Source: Gari tellinella
Lineage: Eukaryota; Mollusca; Bivalvia; Cardiida; Psammobiidae
Direction of reading: 5' to 3'
Length of the DNA stretch: 64,000 nt
NCBI GenBank assembly: GCA_922989275.2
Contig: OV277864.1
Location: 1,178,001 to 1,242,000, forward strand
Shown here: positions 56,692 through 64,000 of the stretch, piece after piece
Position numbering within the stretch: position 1 is the first letter of the stretch
Layout: each line of letters starts with the position of its first letter
Notes under the pieces: generated by a model
Seen by the model: only the letters and a program-made list of their open reading frames with translations
The model's database searches: none
Told to the model about the DNA's origin: nothing
Position numbers and translations under genes: made by a program

Positions 56692-56939
56692 ATGGCACCA
56701 TCTGCTTAAAAACAATTGTCGTCTGCTTTTACCTTCTCAAATATATTGCTAATTTAATTGTTTAAGTAATATTCTAATTATGGTCAAACAGTTTGAACCC
56801 TAATCTGACGCAGTGTAACAAACTAACAATCCATTCTGCTTGCAAGTACCCGTTATGCTGGGGGTGGGGGTGGGGGTAAGTACCCGTTATGCTGGGGGTA
56901 AGTACCCGTTATGCTGGGGTAAGGCAGTGAAGGGGTTTA
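56692..56939. mobile_element. CACTGCC-type MITE containing a G-rich minisatellite
   Basis: CCCTTAACTGCCATGGCACC left and GGCAGTGAAGGGGTTTA right. At 56847-56922 three tandem units of AAGTACCCGTTATGCTGGGG occur, the first extended by GGGGGTGGGGGTGGGGG. Core C is reduced to a fragment. Confidence 0.65.
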
Positions 56940-56956
56940 TGCTTTCAAAAGTTATA

Positions 56957-57197
56957 CAGTGGAGAAAACGTTATTCTTTCCTAATAAACGCGTTTACGCT
57001 AAAACTATTATTTCCAGTGCAAACAGTTTGGAGCCAGATCAGACGCCGGGTAACCCGGCGTCTGATCAGGCTCCAAACAGTTTGCTACTCAGATAAAAAT
57101 GAAAAGTCAAAATTGTCATAAGGTTGTCCTTTTCTACATTTTAGTGTTTTGCGTTTCGTTTGCGTTTAAACGGGAAAGAATAACAGATTCTCCACTG
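56957..57197. mobile_element. Intact TA-type MITE with core C, 241 bp
   Basis: TA-flanked, CAGTGGAGAAAACGTTATTC ... AACAGATTCTCCACTG; core C at 57020-57084, 65 bp with apex GGGTAACCC. Confidence 0.9.
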
Positions 57198-57559
57198 TAA
57201 GTATTATCGCGTAAAAAAGGTCGTCTGCACAGGGTTTCTTTTTATACGAAATAGGCTAAAAGTTATTGCACTGACGTTACGTACGCTGTTGGTGTACCAA
57301 AGGGTAACGTCAAAATGCCGAATTTTGACGTCGTTATCGTGTCAACTAAAGATAACGTTTAAAGTTAACGTTTTGAGATGTTGATTTACTTCTTATCTAC
57401 AACCTAATCAATGTTTGTTTATTCTCCTAGATCTATGGAAATAGTTCATTGAACAGAAAAAGACTATTTATAGGTTAACACAAATACTGGATTTGCTAAA
57501 TAATACTTTTATTTTTAGATTATTAACCACAAACTTTATGAACAATTAACATTGCGCAT

Positions 57560-57725
57560 ATAGTCAATACTTCGAACTCGCTTAAAATCTATCTTACCAG
57601 TATTTCATGAGTTGAATTTTTAATTGATCTCGCGTAAGTCGAACACATCCGTATTTCAAAGTTAAAACGTAGCTAAGCCACGATTTAACTTTGAAAGCGA
57701 GTTCGAAGTATCGAGTTTCGACTGT
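57560..57725. mobile_element. MITE with CGAACTCG / TCGACTGTA ends
   Basis: CTTCGAACTCGCTTAAAATC left, TATCGAGTTTCGACTGTATA right, inner TTTCAAAGTTAAAACGTAGC / GCCACGATTTAACTTTGAAA. Confidence 0.6.
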
Positions 57726-57813
57726 ATATATATATATCTTAATTTCCTCCAAGAAGACGATCTTCAATACATGAACATACAAAATACAAAATGAAATATT
57801 AACATCTACAGAA

Positions 57814-57974
57814 TTATATAAACATATACTGTGGCGTTGAAACATTCCCATTAACAACGATCTTCTTCACAGCCCTTCTTTGCCGTTGAAGTTCAATCTT
57901 TTGCATATGGGCCAGGTTCTTTCTATGTTCCTTCTTTCTTTGCTGTCTCTTCCGAAGCGCAGCAGCACTTGCCA
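57814..57974 (-). CDS. Probable last exon of an unidentified gene
   Basis: The minus strand has an acceptor (TTATTATTTTGTCTAG), then 161 nt in phase 1 ending TAA (57816-57814). The 52 complete codons read ASAAALRKRQQRKKEHRKNL, AHMQKIELQRQRRAVKKIVV and NGNVSTPQYMFI. This is a basic, Gln/Arg/Lys-rich segment likely to form a helix, as at the C terminus of many coiled-coil or nuclear proteins. Its base composition is richer in G+C than the neighbouring DNA. Upstream exons would lie at higher coordinates on the minus strand; I could not find them among the repeats to 64000, so they may lie outside the window. I do not recognise the family. Confidence 0.4.
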
Positions 57975-58324
57975 CTAGACAAAATAATAAGATGTATACA
58001 GTTATACCTCAGAAATCCGGACACTGAAAGAGGGGTCTAACGAATAATATTTGCTCTGTGGATTGCGGTGGTGTTGCAGAGAGCTCTTATATGATTTTTC
58101 TGTGATACCACCGTGCTGCACTGGGCGACTGCCTTTCGGGGGATAAGTTATGTTTGTGTCCGGTTTTCGGATGTGTTGCTGTATTTCTACAAAAGACCTG
58201 GGAAAATTCTACATTCCAATTAATATCATTATGACGTCATAGGGTCCTACTATGTGATGTATATTGTATTGTCCAGCGTTGTTTCTGGTAACTTATGTAA
58301 AATCATCAAATGATTGGCTTATGA

Positions 58325-58470
58325 AATGGAGAAGAAGTTATTCTTTTTGGAAAACATGCGTTTGTGCTTAAACTATTATTTTCTTTACAAACAGTTTGGA
58401 GTCAGATCAGACTTTCAACCTGCTTTAATTAGTGGTTACTTCTCTTCAAAACTAGAAACAGGCTATGGAG
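58325..58470. mobile_element. Chimera of a TA-type MITE (core C) and a TTAA MITE (core A)
   Basis: The left part is a TA-type right half (GAGAAGAAGTTATTCTTTTT, ACAAACAGTTTGGAGTCAGA). After ATCAGA it changes to the right arm of core A (CTTTCAACCTGCTTTAATTA) and TTAA-MITE flank (CTAGAAACAGGCTATGG). Confidence 0.65.
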
Positions 58471-58477
58471 TAAAAGG

Positions 58478-58661
58478 TAAAGCCCTTATCCTGCTGAAAA
58501 CTCGTCTGCTTTGAAATTATCGTCTGCAAAATTGTTAAATTTATATTTAAACACTTTTAAACTAAAGAAACCAAAAGACGACTGTCAAACAGTTTGGGTC
58601 CAGATCAGACGCCGCGTTTGCAAAAAACCAGTGAAGTCGCGATCAGCAGGATAAGGGTTAA
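58478..58661. mobile_element. MITE with CCCTTATCCTGCTGA ends and half core C
   Basis: Inverted ends CCCTTATCCTGCTGA and TCAGCAGGATAAGGG, the latter followed by TTAA. The left arm of core C is present (CAAACAGTTTGGGTCCAGAT) and its right arm is missing. Confidence 0.6.
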
Positions 58662-58785
58662 ACTACAGAGATTAAACGCTGTTCTTTCCCAACAAACCTG
58701 GTCAAAGAGCATCAATTCAAATTATTTGATACTCAATTAAAAAAAATATATTTATAATTTTATCGCATTGCGTTCGTCTTCATTT

Positions 58786-58964
58786 CTCGAACTCGCTTAA
58801 CTCGAACTATTCGATAGTTCGACACATAAACTGCATTATTTCATACTCGGTTCAGTCGAACATACCCATATTTCAAAGTTAAAACGTGGCTTAGCCACGT
58901 TTTAACTTTGAAATACGGGTATGTTTGACTTAACCGAGTCGAGATATCGAAGTTCGACTGTATA
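58786..58964. mobile_element. MITE with GTCGAAC ends and a strong hairpin
   Basis: Hairpin at about 58856-58928: CGAACATACCCATATTTCAA ... TTGAAATACGGGTATGTTTG, inner GTTAAAACGTGGCTTAGCCACG. The right end is GTTCGACTGTATA. Confidence 0.7.
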
Positions 58965-59276
58965 TGTAATATATTTAACATCCTCTCGCAATAAACGCCC
59001 TTATGGTGACAACGGTATTTATCTGCAAACAGTTTGGAACCAGGTCAGTCAATACTATTTTACTGCAGTATATTACATAATTATATGTGTGGTATCGTCT
59101 GCTAAACAATGTCGCCTGTTTTGGGGTGGTTTTTATTTTAGAGTTTTAAGAGATTCTTTTGGCAATTTCACTGAAGAAACATTGATACTAGTGTCATAGC
59201 GTTTTGACAGTTTGATCCAAATCAGACGTTCAGACATGGGACGTCTGATCTTGTTCCAAACTGTAAGTACCAATGA

Positions 59277-59471
59277 CAGGACTGCCATTTCTCCGGATTT
59301 TTCCGAATTTTTCGGATTTTTATATCCTAGCAGATTGTAGCTTAAAGCAGAATGAAAGTAGAGCAAAATGCCCTTAACTGCGCTTTCTGCTTTACTTTCA
59401 ACCTGCTTTAAGTATTAACTTTAAAATTTGGAAATCTTATGAATTTTCAAGATCAGCTAATGGCAGTCCTG
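59277..59471. mobile_element. CAGGACTGCCAT MITE with core A, 195 bp
   Basis: Ends CAGGACTGCCATTTCTCCGG and TAATGGCAGTCCTG; 6-bp flank CAATGA / CAATGT; core A at 59342-59411, 70 bp. Confidence 0.8.
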
Positions 59472-59696
59472 CAATGTTATCGGCAGCGTAAACGTTATTG
59501 CTGAAACTGAATGGTCTGATTGGGCAGTGGGTCAGGCTAGTCTACGTACTTTTACCATTTTTACTGGAGATGAATTGAGAGGAGACACGGATTGTTACAG
59601 TTCGTGTTTCTAAGTTTATATGTGACATTATTCAAGTATAGTTAAAAGTGTTTGTTTCAAGAAACTCCATGAATATAGTTTAACACCTGGAAGTTT

Positions 59697-59949
59697 CAGG
59701 GCTGCCATAAGTTGACATGAAAAATCCTAAGATTTCCAGACTTGCATTTTTCAAGTGCGATTTTACGAATCGTACCTTTACCCCATCGCATGTTTCTAGT
59801 TTTGTTGACATGTGGCTGCTAAAAGCAGGCTGGAAGTAAAGCAGAATGCGCCTTAAGGCGCATTCTGCTTTACGTTCAGCCTGCTTTAAGCTACCATGTA
59901 CTAGAAAAATCCGAAGATTTAGGAAAAATCCGGAGAAATGGCAGCCCTG
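59697..59949. mobile_element. CAGGGCTGCCAT MITE with core A, 253 bp
   Basis: Ends CAGGGCTGCCATAAGTTGAC and GGAGAAATGGCAGCCCTG; flanks AAGTTT / AAGTTG; core A about 59819-59889. Opposite orientation to 59277-59471. Confidence 0.85.
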
Positions 59950-59965
59950 AAGTTGCACCTATTCT

Positions 59966-60170
59966 CTCCTATATCTTCCGACTCTCACTTGAAAAGGATT
60001 CAGGTCCACCAGACTGGAAGAATGCTTTTATAGCCACAGTATTAAAAAGGGACTGAGATGCAAACAAGTAACTATCGACCAATCTCTCTGACCTGCATTG
60101 CCTCCAAGATCATGGAGCACATTATAGTCTAACTTGATGGACTATTTCGACCGTAAACAAACTGGTGCGG
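59966..60170 (+). pseudogene. LINE reverse-transcriptase fragment
   Basis: The plus strand encodes PPDWKNAFIATVLKRD, then a stop, and in the next frame NYRPISLTCIASKIMEHI. This is the hallmark N-terminal reverse-transcriptase region of non-LTR retrotransposons of the Jockey/CR1 group. Frameshifted and truncated at both ends. Confidence 0.75.
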
Positions 60171-60801
60171 CCTTTGAAACTCTCAGGTAAGTCATTTATG
60201 TAAGCTACGAATAGGTAGGGACCAGGGACAGATGCCTGCGACCCTTTGAGATCTGCCTGAAAGGAAGGATCTGATCCAGTTGGTAACCTGTGGATTCACT
60301 CCAAGCTAGGTTAATTTGTGGATTATGGTCCTCTTCGTCAGACTCGGAGTTTTCACTTATATTGACTTTACGTCCGGTTCGGTAGTTAATGATAAAGTCG
60401 CTCTTATAGTTATAAACAATTTCCTGGTTCTTCCAATGGTTGTCAAGGCGATGTTTAAATGAATTGGCAGCTCTAGACTTTATGACGTGGTCTGGTAAAC
60501 TATTCCATATTTTGATAATTCTCACAGTGAAATTATACTTTCTTAAGTTTAGCCTAGTTCGTTGTGCATAAAGCATACTTCAATTTCCTCTTTCTTGTGT
60601 TCTTCTAGCATAATCTGTGCTCGTTTTTGAAAAGTCCAGCAACCTCTGTGTCATATTTCTCGTTGATTATTTTGTAGGCCTCCATCATGTTGCCCCTGCA
60701 TTTCCTATATAATTTTAAGGTTGGTATCTATAGCCTTTTATGGTATGGTAACTCACTAAACCCTGGTAGTTGTCTTGTTGCTCTTTTTTGCACACCATCT
60801 A

Positions 60802-61052
60802 TTAAGCCTTTCCCTTATAGAAGCGACTTTTAGCACATGCATTATATTCATCCGCTGAAGAAAATAGTTCCAATATATACCGTAATGAATATGTGTCATG
60901 TTTAATACTTTCCTTATTCTAGCAGGTAATAGCTTAAAGCAGGCTGAAAGTAAAGCAGAATGCGCTTTAAGCGCATTCTGCTTTACTTTCAACCTGCTTT
61001 AAGTAGTAACCTATTTTCAATTCTAGAAATAGGCTATCAGGTAAAGGGTTAA
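60802..61052. mobile_element. TTAA MITE inserted in the LINE
   Basis: TTAAGCCTTTCCCTTATAGA ... GGTAAAGGGTTAA, 251 bp, core A at 60934-61002 (apex GCGCTTTAAGCGC). LINE-like sequence continues on both sides. Confidence 0.85.
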
Positions 61053-61252
61053 TTCATTGTACTTCTCCTCATATGGACACAAGACTGAACTGGTGAAATC
61101 AAAATGAAATCTTACGAGTTATTGGTAATTTGGGTGAATGTTTTCTAGTCCAAGTGCTGGAATGATCTTCTTATGGTTGCCCACATCGAGCTTGCTTTCT
61201 TCATGACCCCTGTATCCTGTCCATAGCTTATACCGTCCAGTTCTTGTCCAAC

Positions 61253-61305
61253 TAACTTATATTTGAAGTTGTCCGGTGGTAACTTATATTTGAAGTTGTC
61301 CGGTG
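61253..61305. repeat. 27-bp tandem duplication in the LINE
   Basis: Two adjacent copies of ACTTATATTTGAAGTTGTCC plus GGTGGT. Confidence 0.8.
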
Positions 61306-61923
61306 GTTCGTTTTTACCAATGTGCATAACTTGCAATTTTCAGGGTGGAATTTTAATAGCCAAATGTTACTCCATTCATTTCTTTCATGGTCGTTTTGCA
61401 GCGCAAGTCTGTCCTTTTCACCTTTGACCGTCTCATGTAGATCTTGGTGTCGTCCGCGAAGAGATACACTGTCGAATCAACTAGGTCTGGTAGATCATTG
61501 ATAAAAATGACAAATAGGACTGGTCCAATAACAAATCCTTGGGGTATCCCAGAGGTAACACTGTGCCATCGAGAGGTGGCCCCATAGGCGCTTACTTGCT
61601 GTTTTCGGTCATTTAAGAAGTTTTCAATCCATTCTACGGTAGAGTGATCAATATTATATAAACGTCAACTTCTTAATCAGTCTTTTATGTGGGACTGTGT
61701 CGAATGCTTTTTGGTGATCTATATAAATGCAATCCACCCTCCCCCTCTCTATGGCCTCATTCCATTTATCGAGGACCTTGATTAACTGTAATGAAGTTGA
61801 TCTGCCTGGTATGAACCCATACTGTTTACTGGTGAATAAATTATTTTCTTTGAAATGCTGAATCAGATGTTCTCTTACCAGTCTTTCCATAGCATTACCT
61901 ATTACCGATGTTAAACTAACTGG

Positions 61924-62800
61924 ACTTAAAAATGATCTTATAAACTTAGAACTTTGGGAAAAACAATGGTCGATTGAATTTAACCCGGATAAGTGTGAAG
62001 TGATCAGAATAACCAAAAAGAGAAATGCTATAATCTTCTCCTACAAATTGCACGACACTGAATTAAAAACTACAAAAAAATGCAAAATAAATAGCGTTAC
62101 TATCAGTGAAAATTTTAGTTGGAAAAAAACCATTGAAACTGTATCGTCTAAAACTAGAAATACTCTCAAATTCATTAAAAGAAACATACAAACTAATGAT
62201 AAAAACATACAGGAAACTGCCTACAAAACCTACGTAAGACCTCAATTAGAACACTGTAGTACTGTTTTGCATCCTTGGCAGAAAAATCTTACATATGAAC
62301 TGGAGAGGGAACAAAGAGCTGCAGCCAGATACATTACAAACGCTTATTCCTACCATAGTAGTGTTACAACAATGCTTGAAAAGCTCAGGTTGCAAACTCT
62401 TGAACAACGTCGAATTTATGCATCTCTCATAATAGTAATCAAAATCGAAAACAATCTTGTTTACGTAGATCACAATCATCTCACACCTTCCAGAAATCTC
62501 AATTATTTTGTTCCTTTCTCCAGAACTCAATACCACATGAACAGCTTCTTTTCGCGATCTATCAGATATTGGAATGTCCTGCCAAACAGCGCCTGCAAGG
62601 CCAGTGAACGTCTGTCATGCTTCACTTCTGGACTCCAATCTCATATGCTCTAATGCAGCACTCTTGTTTTTATAAGGTTTTATCACTTTTATTGAATCAT
62701 GTAACATAACCACCTGGTTTTTGACATTTTAAACTAAATGTTCCGACCTATCAGTATAGTCAGAAATTGACTGTTGATAGTATCAATGTAGATGTAGATG
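61924..62800 (+). pseudogene. 3' part of a second LINE, inserted in the first
   Basis: Plus-strand coding: LKNDLINLELWEKQW, FNPDKCEVIRITKKR, SWKKTIETVSSKTRNTLKFI, YKTYVRPQLEHCSTVLHPWQ, AAARYITNAYSYHSSVTTML, SFFSRSIRYWNVLP, with the stop at 62651-62653. This is the thumb and C-terminal region of a Jockey/RTE-like LINE, a different lineage from the host LINE. The 5' part is truncated, as is usual for target-primed integration. It ends in a short GTAGAT-type tail, and the host sequence TGG(A) is repeated at both borders. Confidence 0.8.
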
Positions 62801-63205
62801 GACGATTGTTACTTGCTAGCCCTTTGTTACTTTTTTATAGGTAGGTCTTATTCTTATTTCTAGCTTCTTTCCACACATTTGGAACTTTCCTATCTCTCGT
62901 TGATTGTCTTAAAATTATACCAAGTGACTTTTTTGAGTTTCCTCTTTTATTTCTTAAATAAATTTTGGATGAAGTCCATCCATACCTTGGGATTTGTTTG
63001 GCTTTAATTTTGCTAGCGCTTCCAATATATTAGTGTTTTCTTCTGACATGGACGGCCGAGTTATATTTAGATTGGAACATTCTAAAACTGAAAATGAGGA
63101 CGATCATTGTGCTCGATTATTTCCGTTTATCCAGACAGGAACGTATATTTAAGATACGTTCCTGGTCCAGCCAGGGATACGGGGTGTGCTCAATGTACAA
63201 TAGAG

Positions 63206-63330
63206 ATTAAATTATTCTTTCCCGTTTAAACGCAAGTGCAATTCACTATACTGTACAAAATCACTTTAAGAAAGTTCCAACTATCTTTTTAATCTGAGTC
63301 GCAAACAGGTTGGAATCCGATCAGAACATA
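63206..63330. mobile_element. Half TA-type MITE
   Basis: AATTATTCTTTCCCGTTTAA and GAGTCGCAAACAGGTTGGAA are the left half of a CAGTGGAGAA element up to the start of core C. Confidence 0.5.
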
Positions 63331-64000
63331 TATCAATAAATTAAACGCAGCAGTCTCGTGCTGCACGAGGTCCATGCTTATCTCAAGTAGGAAAGTGTAC
63401 GAAAAAATATCCGATGTCACCGTGCTTACCTATTTCAGAGACAGTGTAAAGCTTTACACTGTCTCTGCCTATTTTAGTACTTAGGCCCAACCATAACAGA
63501 CTAAATTCCGTTCTAAAAGATAACTCGGCCATGTCAGAAAAATCGGATTATAGTTGCTTACTAGTAGTTAATGAAATGCTCTAAACTATCTTACATTGAG
63601 TTGTTCGACATTTTGTATTCCTGATCAGAAGAAGACGAATGTCGGGCAGAGATGGCTCATGTCTTCTTAAGAACAAATTCTACTTTACTCGGTTTGAACA
63701 AAAGAAATTCCAAGTAGTGCAATTTCCAATAATGCCGAAACAAACGAACCTAGTGAGCGGCGCGAATAGTAAACAAACTGAAATGTGTCGGTAGAAAAAA
63801 TGTTGCACGAAGTGCTGTTTGCTTTGCTTGGTAACAGTGGTGGCCTTTTTAAAGAAAAGGGGAATGTCTTAAAGGTTTGAGCAATATTTTTGGTATTTTT
63901 CAGACGCACATTTTTTCGCCTGAGCACAATATTTCAGCATCTCGAAGAATTTTTTCTGGGTGGGGTATAATGATTCCGGGTCGTTTCGGCCCTGAGTCGT
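63331..64000. other. Intergenic DNA, nothing assigned
   Basis: A perfect 32-bp palindrome CAGAGACAGTGTAAAG-CTTTACACTGTCTCTG is at about 63437-63468, and a GATTCCGGGTCGTTTCGGCC motif lies at the right edge. No gene was found. Confidence 0.5.

Larger units (their letters stand above)
60205..63110 (-). pseudogene. Degenerate LINE (non-LTR retrotransposon), interrupted twice
   Basis: Minus-strand parts in order: SEENTNILEALAKLKPNKSQ (about 63055), a degraded stretch ending KGLASNNRP (about 62805), then after an interruption PVSLTSVIGNAMERLVREHL (61923), HQKAFDTVPHKRLIKKL (about 61680), SGIPQGFVIGPVLFVIFIND (about 61550), the catalytic FADDTKIY (about 61440-61465), FHPENCKL, and the C-terminal RTRLNLRKYNFTVRIIKIWN with ANSFKHRLDNHWK (60205-60576). 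This reverse-transcriptase layout is CR1/Jockey-like. Multiple frameshifts and stops make it inactive. A plus-strand LINE piece (61924-62800) and a TTAA MITE (60802-61052) are inserted. The endonuclease region is absent. Confidence 0.85.

Noticed and set aside
17608..61052. Regularly repeated palindromes as a CRISPR array
   Set aside because: Repeats are dispersed, lie in transposons with target duplications, and have no regular spacers. The genome is eukaryotic.

Overview
The window looks like animal nuclear DNA, most probably from a bivalve mollusc. It is AT-rich and intron-rich, and short inverted-repeat transposons pack it at roughly one per kilobase. It also carries the repeat that begins with TTAGCTCACC and ends near AGGTGAGCG, which I associate with molluscan genomes. 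Species was not determined. There are no bacterial genes, operons or CRISPR arrays. All coordinates and alignments were made by eye.

One host gene can be assembled completely. On the minus strand, seven exons between 21043 and 9310 join with consistent GT-AG sites and reading phase into a predicted 643-residue secreted protein. It has a signal peptide and three von Willebrand factor A (vWA) domains, each in its own phase 1-1 exon and separated by short linker exons. The third vWA domain has lost most of its metal site. A second host gene is represented only by a probable last exon at 57814-57974 (minus strand).

At 29595-38019 lies an 8.4-kb Ty3/gypsy-type LTR retrotransposon with nearly identical LTRs, a gag ORF without a zinc knuckle, a pol in the -1 frame with one in-frame stop, and no target-site duplication. 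At 59.96-63.1 kb there are broken LINE copies, one LINE inserted into another, with a small hairpin element inserted as well.

The rest is a layered set of non-autonomous DNA elements. Several terminal types are visible: TTAA-flanked elements (TTAACCCTTTACCCCATA ends), TA-flanked CAGTGGAGAA, CAGTGCTCC, CAGTGAAACC and CAGTAGAACC elements, CAGGGCTGCCAT elements with a 6-bp duplication, and GGGGCCCGTTTCATAAA elements. Independently of the ends, they share a few internal palindromes: a 70-bp module bounded by TTAA (core A), a 65-bp module (core C, CAAACAGTTTGG) and a 66-bp module (core E, CAAACAGTG). The same core occurs in carriers with unrelated ends, and new elements have repeatedly inserted into the TTAA sites at the edge or apex of older cores. 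This modular, self-targeting hairpin system is the most unusual thing in the window. Two further inverted-repeat elements (38.1 and 54.6 kb) carry tRNA-like A and B boxes.
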